Part shown: piece after piece, positions 7,513 through 15,673 of the stretch
How the letters are laid out: every line of letters begins with the position of its first letter
How positions within the stretch are numbered: position 1 is the first letter of the stretch
DNA from: Bermanella sp034110565
GTDB taxonomy: Bacteria > Pseudomonadota > Gammaproteobacteria > Pseudomonadales > Oceanobacteraceae
NCBI GenBank assembly: GCA_034110565.1
Contig: JAWUYY010000075.1
Span: forward strand, 1-34,916
DNA length: 34,916 bases
Direction of reading: 5' to 3'
The notes under the pieces: model-generated
Seen by the model: only the letters and a program-made list of their open reading frames with translations
What the model was told of the DNA's origin: nothing
Databases searched by the model: none
Position numbers and translations under genes: made by a program

Positions 7513-8115
7513 TTAGTGGATATGTTGACGTATGGCGCCTACGTATAGGCCTTCAATTTCAAACGATTCGGTTTGTAGGTTAACTACAATAGGCTCAAAC
7601 TCTTTGTTTTCAGGCAATAATTTCACAATGTGTTTATCTTGCTGAAAACGCTTTACTGTTACTTCTTCACCTACACGGGCAACTATAATTTGGCCGTTAC
7701 GGGCTTGATTGGTTTTATGTACGGCAATTAGGTCGCCATCCATAATGCCGATATCCTTCATGCTTTCGCCGTGTACTTCAAGTAAGAAATCAGCACCAGG
7801 TTTAAAGAACTCGCGCGGTAGCTCGACATAACGCTCAACGTGTTCTTGCGCTAAGATGGGCTCGCCTGCGGCAACGCGACCAATTAATGGAATACCGCTT
7901 TGATCTTCGGCTAGGCGAATACCACGGCTGGCACCTGGGGTCATTTCAATTGCGCCTTTGCGGGCGAGTGCTTTTAAGTGCTCTTCGGCAGCGTTAGGGC
8001 TTTTAAAACCAAGCTCTTTTGCAATCTCTGCGCGGGTTGGGGGAAAGCCTGTGGTCTCAATGGATTGTTTGATTAAATCCAATACTTCTTGCTGGCGAGC
8101 GGTAAGTTTGATCAT
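7513..8115 (-). CDS. lexA: LexA repressor, SOS regulator and self-cleaving protease
   Basis: 200 residues, normal LexA length. The N-terminal winged-helix DNA-binding domain (about 1-65) contains the recognition helix region PNAAEEHLKAL. The C-terminal S24 latent peptidase has the cleavage site AAGEP (A83-G84), the catalytic serine in GESMKD (S118) and the lysine in VKRF (K155). LexA represses SOS genes until RecA filaments stimulate self-cleavage. Two SOS-box-like sites lie directly upstream, so it is autoregulated. Unlike Pseudomonas, where lexA is followed by sulA, here lexA stands alone before a terminator. Confidence 0.97.
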   Translation of the reverse strand: MIKLTARQQEVLDLIKQSIETTGFPPTRAEIAKELGFKSPNAAEEHLKALARKGAIEMTPGASRGIRLAEDQSGIPLIGRVAAGEPILAQEHVERYVELPREFFKPGADFLLEVHGESMKDIGIMDGDLIAVHKTNQARNGQIIVARVGEEVTVKRFQQDKHIVKLLPENKEFEPIVVNLQTESFEIEGLYVGAIRQHIH

Positions 8116-8128
8116 TATGGCTTCTTAT

Positions 8129-8161
8129 CTGTTTTTATATACATGTTGTGATTATATACAG
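8129..8161. promoter_or_regulatory. Two adjacent LexA (SOS) boxes upstream of lexA
   Basis: Box 1 is CTGT-N8-ACAT (8129-8144) and box 2 is TTGT-N8-ACAG (8146-8161). Each has one mismatch to CTGT-N8-ACAG, and the centres are 17 bp apart. They lie 14-46 bases upstream of the lexA start, in line with the two-box autoregulation known for lexA. Confidence 0.75.
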
Positions 8162-8204
8162 TACTGTCTATCTGTAAAGCTTTAGACTCTTTTGCGTGTA
8201 AGTG

Positions 8205-8233
8205 TTGACCTTGTTAGACAATTTCTTTAGATT
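8205..8233 (+). promoter_or_regulatory. Promoter of the TetR-MMPL operon
   Basis: TTGACC (8205-8210), a 17-base spacer, then TAGATT (8228-8233). The -10 region overlaps the first palindromic operator, so a bound repressor would block RNA polymerase. Confidence 0.6.
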
Positions 8234-8264
8234 GACGCCGCGTCAAAAAGTGACGTGGCGTCAA
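8232..8264. promoter_or_regulatory. Tandem palindromic operators, likely for the adjacent TetR regulator
   Basis: Two 15-bp sites share the form TGACG-NNG-CGTCAA: TTGACGCCGCGTCAA (8232-8246, perfect palindrome with a 3-bp centre) and GTGACGTGGCGTCAA (8250-8264). Centres are 18 bp apart. The sites lie between the -10 box and the tetR start at 8286, a typical layout for TetR autorepression. Confidence 0.75.
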
Positions 8265-8285
8265 AAAAAATAATAAAAGTGACAC

Positions 8286-8990
8286 ATGCAATTAGACCAA
8301 TCTCAATCCTTGAGCCGTAAGGATCAAATCCGCCTAGAACGTGAGGAGCTTATTCTCAGCGTTGCTTTGTCGTTGCTCAAAGAAAAGGGTTTTTATGGCC
8401 TAAGTATGCAGGCCATTGCTAGTCAAACGGATTATTCCAAGGGCACGATTTATCAGCACTTCAGCTGTAAAGAAGATGTACTAGCCAAGTTAGTGATTCG
8501 TTGTGGTGAACGGCTAGTTTCTTTAATTGATCTAGCTTTAGATAATGGTGAAGGCCTGCGCCATAAGGTGGTGATGGTGAGTTGGGCATTTTTTATGAAT
8601 GCAGAGCTTGAACCCGAAACCGCAGGCTTGGTTTCTATGGCAAAATCGCCTGAATTTCAAATTAAGGTGAGTGAGACACAACAAAAAGCCATCTCGATTA
8701 TTGATCAAAGTATTTTATCTCGTGTCATTGGCCTATTTACCCAGCAAACAGATATAGCTGTCGATAAAGTTAAAGTGGGCGCGTTTGGTTGGTGGGCGAT
8801 GAAATGGGGAGTGCAAGATGTGCTAGCCAATGATTGGGAGATGTCACAGTTAGGCTTTGATGACCCTAAGCGATACTATTTTGAATCGTTACACATTTTT
8901 TTGGATGGTTTAGGGGTTAAGCGAGACCAAATTAGTCATGATTTTGAAAAGGTTCAGGCGCAAGCTAGACGAATCTTTCACGTAAATTAA
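8286..8990 (+). CDS. TetR/AcrR-family transcriptional regulator of the MMPL operon
   Basis: The 234-residue protein has an N-terminal helix-turn-helix (about 20-66) with MQAIASQTDYSKGTIYQHFS, the typical TetR recognition segment YxKGTxYxHF. The remaining helical domain should bind a ligand that I cannot identify. It is the first gene of an operon with a transporter 30 bases downstream, and two palindromic operators precede it, so it most likely represses itself and the three following genes. The ribosome site is poor, which would keep repressor levels low. Ligand guess (lipid or hydrophobic compound) rests only on the neighbours. Confidence 0.88.
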   Translation: MQLDQSQSLSRKDQIRLEREELILSVALSLLKEKGFYGLSMQAIASQTDYSKGTIYQHFSCKEDVLAKLVIRCGERLVSLIDLALDNGEGLRHKVVMVSWAFFMNAELEPETAGLVSMAKSPEFQIKVSETQQKAISIIDQSILSRVIGLFTQQTDIAVDKVKVGAFGWWAMKWGVQDVLANDWEMSQLGFDDPKRYYFESLHIFLDGLGVKRDQISHDFEKVQAQARRIFHVN

Positions 8991-9020
8991 AAACAATAAA
9001 TATAACGATAAGGGAATCAC

Positions 9021-11348
9021 ATGATCGAGAAAATAACCTGGTGGCTGGTACGCCATCCTTGGGCGGTGGTGTTATCAACCATATTGCTCGTGGCAGTCAG
9101 TGGCTACGGTGCAAAGAACATTCAATTAAATGCAGATTACCGTGCTTTTTTTAGTAGTGATAATCCACATTTGCAAGCCTTTGAAGACCTGCAAGATCAA
9201 TATAATAAAGTTGATAATATATTAATCGCTATTGTGCCAAAAGATGGTGTGGTGTTTAACACTCGCATTTTAACCTTGGTAGAAGAGTTAACAGAAGAAT
9301 CATGGCAGGTGCCGTATAGCCGCCGTGTGGATTCAATCTCTAATTTTCAGCATACCTATGCTGAAGAAGACGACATGATTGTTGAGAGCTTATTTGAGTT
9401 CTCAGGTGATTTAAGCCAAGAAGAAATAGCGGCTAAAAAAGCCGTAGCATTAAAAGACCCCGTATTGGCCGGTAATTTAATTGCTTATGACGGCAAGGCG
9501 ACAGGTATTAATATTACTATTAACTTACCTGGCGTGAATCAAGCGCAAGAAGTACCAGAAGTCGTTAGTTTTGTACGTGAGATGGTGGCTAAGTATGAAG
9601 AGGCGTATCCAGAAGTCGGCTTCTATTTGACGGGTGTGACCATGACGAATAACGCCTTCCCAGAGGCGAGCGCACAGGATATTAAACAGTTATACCCTGT
9701 TATGATTTTACTTATTTTGGTGTTGCTGTTTTTCTCCTTAAAAGGCATGTGGGGCACACTGGCCACGTTTAGTATTGTTGTATTTTCTAGTGCCATTGCT
9801 ATGGGTTTATTTGGTTGGCCTGGGCCTGAAGTGACGCCGACTACGTTATCGGCACCGGTTATGATCATGACATTGGCTATTGCTGATTGTATTCACATTC
9901 TAATGAGTTATTACCACGGTATTGCAAAGGGCCAATCAAAGCCTGCTGCCATGGTGGAAAGTATTCGTATTAATTTCCAACCTGTATTGTTAACCAGTGT
10001 CACCACTGCAATTGGTTTCTTAACGCTTAACTTCTCTGATGCGCCGCCGTTTCATGATCTAGGTAATATTGTATGTATTGGTGTATTGGCAGCGTTTATT
10101 TTAGCGGTGGTTTTCTTGCCCGCATTGATGATGTTGTTACCATCGAAGAGGGTGTCTGAATCGTTTGGTGAAAATAAAAAAATGCAGGTGCTGTCTGACT
10201 TTGTTATTAAAAACTATCGCTCGCTGTTGGTTGGCTTTTCAATTGTGATTGTGGTTTTGATTGCTTTGATTCCTCTAAACGAACTGGATGACAATACAAT
10301 CGAATACTTTGATTGGAGCATTAAGTTCAGAAGTGACAGTGAGAAGATTGCAGAAACCTTAACAGGCGTACAAAGCATGAATTACTCTCTTAAAGCGGAT
10401 GGCGAAATGGGTGTGATTGATCCTGCTTACTTGAATACCATTGATGCCTTTGCTGAATATTTGCGCACACAGCCAGAGGTGCGTCACGTTGGTAGCTTTA
10501 GTGATGTGATGAAACGTCTGAATAAAAATATGAATGGTGATGACGAAGCTTATTACAAGGTACCTGATGATCGCCAATTGGCGGCGCAATATATGTTGTT
10601 ATATGAATTGTCATTGCCTTATGGCTTGGATTTAACCAATCAAGTAAATGGTAACAAATCGGCTACGCGTATTACGGTGCAGATAGATAAAATCACCGCT
10701 CAACAAATTATTGCACTGGATAATCGTGCAGTGGCTTGGCTTGAAGAGAATGCACCTCAATACATGGTGACAGAAGGAGCCAGTACAGCGGTTATGTTTG
10801 CTCATATTACTGAGCGTAATATTAAAAGCATGATTGGTGGTGTAGTGGGCGCGTTGTTCTTGATATCGTTCATTATTATGATTGCTATTAACTCGGTGAA
10901 ACTGGGTTTAATTAGTTTGATTCCTAACCTTGTGCCAGCAGGCATGGCCTTTGGCCTTTGGGCGGTATTTGATGGCATGGTGGGGTTGGGTCTATCTGTA
11001 GTGATGGGTGTAACTTTGGGTATTGTGGTGGATGATACGGTTCACTTTATGACAAAGTATGTACGCGCTAAGCGTGAGCTCAATCTTAAAACAGAAGCGG
11101 CCATTGAGTATGCTTTCCATACTGTGGGTGTAGCATTAACGGCGACTACCATTGTGCTGTGTGCGGGTTTCTTAGTGTTGGCGTTATCACCGTTTGCTAT
11201 TAATACCCATATGGGGATTATGAGCGCGCTAACCATTGGCTTAGCTTTAATTGTGGATTTCTTTTTCTTACCTCCGTTGTTGTTGCAACTGGATAAAAAT
11301 AACATTGATACTGACACTCAAACTGGATCAAAAGGAGCAACGTCATGA
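9021..11348 (+). CDS. MMPL/RND-superfamily transporter
   Basis: The 775-residue inner-membrane protein has the RND layout. One membrane helix at about 12-30 is followed by a periplasmic domain. Five helices come next (about 220-375), with IADCIHILMSYY around D289. A seventh helix at 397-417 precedes a second periplasmic domain, and a final helix group (about 612-765) carries GIVVDDTVHF with the paired aspartates 671-672 expected for proton coupling. MMPL-type proteins usually export lipids or hydrophobic molecules and work without a classical adaptor. Its neighbours, a LolA-like periplasmic protein and an outer-membrane barrel, suggest a trans-envelope path. AAGGGA precedes the ATG. Substrate unknown. 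Confidence 0.9.
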   Translation: MIEKITWWLVRHPWAVVLSTILLVAVSGYGAKNIQLNADYRAFFSSDNPHLQAFEDLQDQYNKVDNILIAIVPKDGVVFNTRILTLVEELTEESWQVPYSRRVDSISNFQHTYAEEDDMIVESLFEFSGDLSQEEIAAKKAVALKDPVLAGNLIAYDGKATGINITINLPGVNQAQEVPEVVSFVREMVAKYEEAYPEVGFYLTGVTMTNNAFPEASAQDIKQLYPVMILLILVLLFFSLKGMWGTLATFSIVVFSSAIAMGLFGWPGPEVTPTTLSAPVMIMTLAIADCIHILMSYYHGIAKGQSKPAAMVESIRINFQPVLLTSVTTAIGFLTLNFSDAPPFHDLGNIVCIGVLAAFILAVVFLPALMMLLPSKRVSESFGENKKMQVLSDFVIKNYRSLLVGFSIVIVVLIALIPLNELDDNTIEYFDWSIKFRSDSEKIAETLTGVQSMNYSLKADGEMGVIDPAYLNTIDAFAEYLRTQPEVRHVGSFSDVMKRLNKNMNGDDEAYYKVPDDRQLAAQYMLLYELSLPYGLDLTNQVNGNKSATRITVQIDKITAQQIIALDNRAVAWLEENAPQYMVTEGASTAVMFAHITERNIKSMIGGVVGALFLISFIIMIAINSVKLGLISLIPNLVPAGMAFGLWAVFDGMVGLGLSVVMGVTLGIVVDDTVHFMTKYVRAKRELNLKTEAAIEYAFHTVGVALTATTIVLCAGFLVLALSPFAINTHMGIMSALTIGLALIVDFFFLPPLLLQLDKNNIDTDTQTGSKGATS

Positions 11349-12130
11349 TGAAATATATACTGGTCGCCGCGCTATTCGCGTTGGGTAATTTAACGGCTTT
11401 TGCACAAACCCCTGAACAAAAAGGGTTGGCGATTGCAGTCGAAGGGGATAAACGTGGCGAAGGCTTTGGTGATTCGCAAGTTGAATTGAAAATGGTACTG
11501 GTTGATAGCAAGGGCGGTGAAGCGCCCCGTGATATGCGCGTGAAAAGCTTAGAGGGCGTGGGTGACGATGGTGATAAGTCATTGATGATCTTTGATACGC
11601 CATTTGATCAAAAAGGGGTTGCCATGCTGACCTATACCCATAAAGAAAAATCGGATGATCAATGGTTGTACTTGCCTGCGCTTAAGCGTGTGAAAAAAAT
11701 ATCAAGTAAAAATAAATCTGGCCCGTTTGTAGGAAGTGAATTTGCTTTTGAAGATATTAGCTCGCAAGAAGTTGAAAAATACACGTATAAATATTTGCGT
11801 GATGAAACTTTTGATGGAAAAGATTGCTTTGTGGTTGAGCGTTTTCCGACAGATCGATATTCAGGTTATACCAAGCAAGTGGCTTGGATAGATAAAGCGG
11901 AATACCGTGCACTTAAAATAGAGTTTTATGATCGTAAAAAAAGTTTACTGAAAACCTTAGAAAATAAAGGTTACAAGCAATATTTGGGTAAATTCTGGCG
12001 CCCAGCTTTAAGTGTGATGCAGAATCATCAAACAGGCAAAGGCACGCGTTTAGAATACAAAGGCTATGAGTTTCAAGTGGGCTTGAAAGATAAAGAGTTT
12101 ACAAAAAATAGTTTAAAACGAGCGAAATAA
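11345..12130 (+). CDS. LolA-like periplasmic protein (outer-membrane lipoprotein-sorting family)
   Basis: The 261-residue precursor carries a signal peptide ending in AFA before residue 22. The mature part has the pattern of the LolA-like family often found beside MMPL transporters. Examples are MRVKSLEG, then SLMIFDTPFDQKGVAMLTYTH, QWLYLPALKRVKKI, and GPFVGSEFAFEDI. The fold (half-barrel of beta strands) binds lipids or acyl chains in related proteins. Its ATG overlaps the transporter stop by four bases, with GGAG 7 nt upstream, so translation is coupled. I infer that it carries a hydrophobic cargo between the transporter and the outer membrane. Confidence 0.85.
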   Translation: MMKYILVAALFALGNLTAFAQTPEQKGLAIAVEGDKRGEGFGDSQVELKMVLVDSKGGEAPRDMRVKSLEGVGDDGDKSLMIFDTPFDQKGVAMLTYTHKEKSDDQWLYLPALKRVKKISSKNKSGPFVGSEFAFEDISSQEVEKYTYKYLRDETFDGKDCFVVERFPTDRYSGYTKQVAWIDKAEYRALKIEFYDRKKSLLKTLENKGYKQYLGKFWRPALSVMQNHQTGKGTRLEYKGYEFQVGLKDKEFTKNSLKRAK

Positions 12131-12131
12131 T

Positions 12132-13367
12132 ATGCAGCGCTTTTCAATCTTAAGTTTATTAGTATTGATGAGCGCTTCTACTCAGGCTGAATTGAGTGTG
12201 ATATCTCAGCTTGATTATGAAGCGACAGGGTATTTTGCAGATAGTAAGGCGAGTACTAGTGACACTCGCCTCAATCATTCGTTGGCATTTCGTACCGAGC
12301 TGTATAAGGAATTAGAAGGTGATCAATCTGTTACATTTAAGCCTTTTTTTCGCTTAGATGAAAATGACGATGAACGAACCCATGGGGATATTCGCGAACT
12401 GATTTGGCATAAAGTGGCTGATGAGTACGAACTAAAAGCGGGTATTGGTAAAGTCTTTTGGGGGGTGACCGAGTCTCAGCATTTGGTGGATATTATTAAC
12501 CAAACTGATGCCGTTGAAAGCCTAGATGGTGAGCAGAAACTGGGCCAACCCATGGTGCAGTTAATGCTTGAGCGTGATTGGGGTAACTTAGATGTATTTG
12601 TATTACCTTATCATCGTGAGCGTACCTTCGTTGGTAAGGACGGGCGTTTAGGTATTGGCCAAGAATACGCCGATGCTATCTATGAAAGCTCTGATGAAGA
12701 AAAACATGTGGATTTTGCGGCTCGTTTTTATACTTATATTGATGAGTTTGAATACGCCGTGTCTGTGTTTCACGGAACCAGCCGTGAAGCCGTAATAGGT
12801 ATTGATGCAGTACAAGGCAAAGCTTTACCTTATTACGTTCAAATCACTCAGTTAGGGCTTGAAATGCAGTACCTAAATGAAGGGTGGGCATGGAAGTTTG
12901 AAGGGGTGTTGCGTGATGGTATGCCTGAAAATTCAGTAGGGCAATTTCCTGTTGCCTATAATGGCGTTTCTTTATCGGTTGCGGATGATGAGCAGTACTT
13001 TGCAAGTACTGCGGGCTTTGAATACACCCAAGTGGGCATTCTAGATACGCGTATAGACCTTGGGTGGGTGGTTGAACACTTGTATGACTCTCGCCAAGAA
13101 GACGCTTCTACAGCGGCGTTTGAGCATGATGTGTTGTTGGCGACGCGTTGGGCTGCAAATGATACGGCGTCCTCTACATTATTGGCAGGTGTATTAGTCG
13201 ATTATGAATACGGTGACTATAGCTTGAGTGTCGAAGGGGAGACGCGGGTGTTAAATAACATGACGGTGTCTGTTGAGGCGCGAGTGTTTGCACCAGAAGA
13301 TGATAATCCGCTATGGGGTTTTCGTAACGAAGATTTTGTGAAGCTGACCTTATCCTATTATTTGTAG
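12132..13367 (+). CDS. Predicted outer-membrane beta-barrel protein, last gene of the MMPL operon
   Basis: The 411-residue precursor has a signal peptide ending in TQA near residue 19. The rest is made of amphipathic strands, for example FRTELYKEL, YELKAGIGKVFWG, WKFEGVLRDG and VSVEARVFAPEDD. The C-terminus DFVKLTLSYYL fits a beta-barrel closing strand. I do not recognise the family; it resembles barrel proteins that accompany MMPL and LolA-like genes. Only one base separates it from the upstream stop, and a terminator follows. It may be the outer-membrane end of the export route; this is inference. Confidence 0.75.
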   Translation: MQRFSILSLLVLMSASTQAELSVISQLDYEATGYFADSKASTSDTRLNHSLAFRTELYKELEGDQSVTFKPFFRLDENDDERTHGDIRELIWHKVADEYELKAGIGKVFWGVTESQHLVDIINQTDAVESLDGEQKLGQPMVQLMLERDWGNLDVFVLPYHRERTFVGKDGRLGIGQEYADAIYESSDEEKHVDFAARFYTYIDEFEYAVSVFHGTSREAVIGIDAVQGKALPYYVQITQLGLEMQYLNEGWAWKFEGVLRDGMPENSVGQFPVAYNGVSLSVADDEQYFASTAGFEYTQVGILDTRIDLGWVVEHLYDSRQEDASTAAFEHDVLLATRWAANDTASSTLLAGVLVDYEYGDYSLSVEGETRVLNNMTVSVEARVFAPEDDNPLWGFRNEDFVKLTLSYYL

Positions 13368-13395
13368 GTGATGTTGTGCTGTAAGACTTTTCTTT

Positions 13396-13418
13396 CGGGC
13401 TCATTGAGCCCGTTTTTT
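13396..13418 (+). terminator. Terminator of the TetR-MMPL operon
   Basis: CGGGCTC and GAGCCCG pair around ATT and are followed by six T residues. Confidence 0.9.
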
Positions 13419-13480
13419 GTCGCTTGTGTTATAAATTGTGACGCTGTGTGTTTAAAACGTAGCTGAAGCCCCCTGTGGGC

Positions 13481-13509
13481 TTGACATGATTTTGAGTTAA
13501 ACGTATGTT
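13481..13509 (+). promoter_or_regulatory. Strong sigma-70 promoter of psrA
   Basis: The -35 box is the perfect consensus TTGACA (13481-13486). A 17-base spacer leads to TATGTT (13504-13509). The expected start point falls in the PsrA operator. Confidence 0.8.
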
Positions 13510-13510
13510 T

Positions 13511-13524
13511 CAAACAGTTGTTTG
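13511..13524. promoter_or_regulatory. PsrA operator
   Basis: CAAAC-AGTT-GTTTG is a perfect match to the known PsrA motif (G/C)AAAC-N2..4-GTTT(G/C). It begins just after the -10 box of psrA, which implies autorepression relieved by long-chain fatty acids. Confidence 0.85.
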
Positions 13525-13538
13525 TTTGGGTTTACTAC

Positions 13539-14171
13539 ATGGCACAAGTTGATACGGTTACACGGATTCTAGACGCGGCAGAAGAATTATTCGCTGAGCA
13601 TGGCTTTGCGGAGACGTCTTTACGCACTATTACCACACGTGCAGATGTAAATTTAGCGGCTGTGAATTATCACTTTGGTTCGAAAAAGGCCTTAATTCAA
13701 GCGGTATTCTCCCGCTTTCTTGGGCCATTTTATAAGCTGGTTGAGTCTAGCCTCGATTCTCACGAAAAAATGCACCCAGATAGCATCCTTTCTATTGAAG
13801 ACATTCTTCGCTTTGTTGCCCGTGCTATGGCCAACGTGACACAAGGGGATCGCAATCGTTTAGCGATCTTTATGCGTCTACTGGGCTTGGCTTATAATCA
13901 GGGACAGGGTCATTTGCGTAAGTTTTTACAGACTGAATACCGCAGTTTATTTAGACGTGTTATGGCGCTTATTACCAAGGCCACGCCCGACCTGCAACCG
14001 GTTGAACGCTTTTGGCGTTTTCACTTTATGCTAGGGGCCGCGGCGTTTACGTTATCCAGTATGGAAAACCTGCGAGCCATTGTTGAGCATGATTTTGATA
14101 CAAAATGCACAGAAGAAGAAGTAGTTGGCTATCTCTTGCCTTTCCTTGCCGCGGGTATTCGGGCAAAGTAA
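13539..14171 (+). CDS. psrA: PsrA, TetR-family fatty-acid-responsive regulator
   Basis: The 210-residue protein starts MAQVDTVTRILDAAEELF. The segment NLAAVNYHFGSKKALIQAVF is nearly the same as the recognition helix of Pseudomonas PsrA. PsrA controls beta-oxidation genes and rpoS in Pseudomonas and senses long-chain fatty acids. I place the start at ATG 13539, because the in-frame TTG at 13518 lies inside the operator. The nearby gene order (lexA upstream; nagZ, mtnP, csiV, mfd downstream) also matches Pseudomonas. It heads a tightly spaced gene run through mtnP, so PsrA may influence peptidoglycan recycling genes as well; this is inference. Confidence 0.92.
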   Translation: MAQVDTVTRILDAAEELFAEHGFAETSLRTITTRADVNLAAVNYHFGSKKALIQAVFSRFLGPFYKLVESSLDSHEKMHPDSILSIEDILRFVARAMANVTQGDRNRLAIFMRLLGLAYNQGQGHLRKFLQTEYRSLFRRVMALITKATPDLQPVERFWRFHFMLGAAAFTLSSMENLRAIVEHDFDTKCTEEEVVGYLLPFLAAGIRAK

Positions 14172-14198
14172 GCCTTAAATACTATAGCGAGCATTATC

Positions 14199-14678
14199 GT
14201 GCGACATTTGCACATTTCAATTAGTGACCAAATCTTATCTGCATTCGAAGGCGAACAAAAAGTCTTCGAATTTTCAGTATCTACTGCTTTGAATGGCCCA
14301 GGCTGTGAAGAGGGCTCTGGCAAGACACCTCTTGGGAAGCATTATATTCGTGCAAAAATTGGTTCGGGTCAGCGCCTTGGCTCTGTATTTGTTGGCAGAC
14401 GACCCACTGGCGAGATCTATAATCAAACATTGGCTGATACCAACCCTGAACGGGATTGGATTTTATCGCGTATTCTATGGCTGTGTGGCGAACAAGTGGG
14501 TGTGAATCGATTAGGTAGTGTGGATTCTATGGCAAGGTATATTTACATTCATGGCACACCAGATAGCGAGCCGATGGGTGAGCCAAAAAGCCACGGTTGT
14601 GTGCGCATGCGTAATGACGATGTAATTAAATTATTTAATTGGGTGCCGTCTGGTTGCCCTGTGATGATAGAGGTTTAA
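14199..14678 (+). CDS. Signal-less YkuD-domain enzyme, probable cytosolic L,D-carboxypeptidase
   Basis: The 159-residue protein is essentially one YkuD domain. It has IHGTPDSE (H118) and SHGCVRM with the catalytic cysteine C134. The only usable start is GTG 14199, and no in-frame codon upstream could add a signal peptide, so it should stay in the cytoplasm. Periplasmic L,D-transpeptidases have a signal. Acinetobacter ElsL is a known cytosolic YkuD protein that trims the terminal D-alanine from recycled peptidoglycan tetrapeptides. Adjacency to nagZ (no gap to the next start) favours the same role here. The YkuD family is certain; carboxypeptidase activity is inferred. Confidence 0.85.
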   Translation: MRHLHISISDQILSAFEGEQKVFEFSVSTALNGPGCEEGSGKTPLGKHYIRAKIGSGQRLGSVFVGRRPTGEIYNQTLADTNPERDWILSRILWLCGEQVGVNRLGSVDSMARYIYIHGTPDSEPMGEPKSHGCVRMRNDDVIKLFNWVPSGCPVMIEV

Positions 14679-15671
14679 GTGCGAGTTACCTTAATTACGG
14701 ATATCCAAGGTCCGAGTCTGCTTGAAGACGAAAAGAAATGGTTAAGCCATCCGTTTTTAGGCGGCATTATTTTATTCTCCCGTCACTTTCATAGTCGCGA
14801 TCAGCTCACTCAATTGATCGAAGAAATTAAAGCCATCAATCCTGACTTATTAATCACTGTTGACCATGAAGGTGGCCGAGTGCAGCGCTTTCGTGAAGGT
14901 TTTACACAGGTGCCTGCTATGGGGAAGATTGGTGCGCTCCATGAAAGTGATCCAGATAAAGCCAAGCAATTAGCAAAAGCGGCCGCCATTGTATTAGCTT
15001 TCGAGCTTCAAGAAGTGGGTGTCGATTTAACCTATGCGCCAGTATTGGATATTAATTACGAGCGCAATACGGTGATTGGTGATCGTGCTTTTAGTGGGCA
15101 AAAAGAAGTGATAACAGAATTGGCCTCCCGGTTTATGTTGGGTTTAAAAGAGATGAATTTTGCGGTGGTGGCCAAGCATTTTCCTGGTCACGGCTGGGTG
15201 AACTTAGACAGTCATGTGGCGTGCCCTGTGGACGAACGTAGTTTTGAAGAAATTGATCAACAAGATTTAGAGCCTTTTAAGCAATTGTTGCCTCAAATTG
15301 ATTGGATGATGCCTGCTCACGTAGTGTATGAAAAAGTAGACAGTGAGCCTGCTGGTTTTTCAAAATTCTGGTTGCAAAATATATTGCGAGGCCAGCTAGG
15401 TTTTGATGGGCGAATTGTTAGTGATGATTTGAGCATGGAAGGCGCCGCCGTGAAAGGGGATTATAAAGGCAGGGCTCAAGCTGCATTAGATGCAGGCTGC
15501 GATATATTGTTAGCGTGTAATAACGTTGATGCACCCGTTGAGATACTAAATGCTTTGTCCGAAATGGATGTGGAACCTTACAGCTTGAAATCGTACAAAC
15601 CTTCCACTGATTTAAATGAAAATAAACACGTTTATATGAATGCGTTAGCGCTATTGGCAGAACTGGAGTGA
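14679..15671 (+). CDS. nagZ: Beta-N-acetylhexosaminidase NagZ
   Basis: 330 residues, glycoside hydrolase family 3, cytoplasmic. It has the diagnostic KHFPGHG (166-172) followed by DSH (177-179), which supplies the Asp-His acid/base pair, and SDDLSMEGA with the nucleophilic aspartate at 249-250. NagZ removes N-acetylglucosamine from anhydro-muropeptides during peptidoglycan recycling, which can feed AmpR signalling. The GTG start directly follows the stop of the YkuD gene. No signal peptide is present, as expected. Confidence 0.95.
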   Translation: MRVTLITDIQGPSLLEDEKKWLSHPFLGGIILFSRHFHSRDQLTQLIEEIKAINPDLLITVDHEGGRVQRFREGFTQVPAMGKIGALHESDPDKAKQLAKAAAIVLAFELQEVGVDLTYAPVLDINYERNTVIGDRAFSGQKEVITELASRFMLGLKEMNFAVVAKHFPGHGWVNLDSHVACPVDERSFEEIDQQDLEPFKQLLPQIDWMMPAHVVYEKVDSEPAGFSKFWLQNILRGQLGFDGRIVSDDLSMEGAAVKGDYKGRAQAALDAGCDILLACNNVDAPVEILNALSEMDVEPYSLKSYKPSTDLNENKHVYMNALALLAELE

Positions 15672-15673
15672 GC

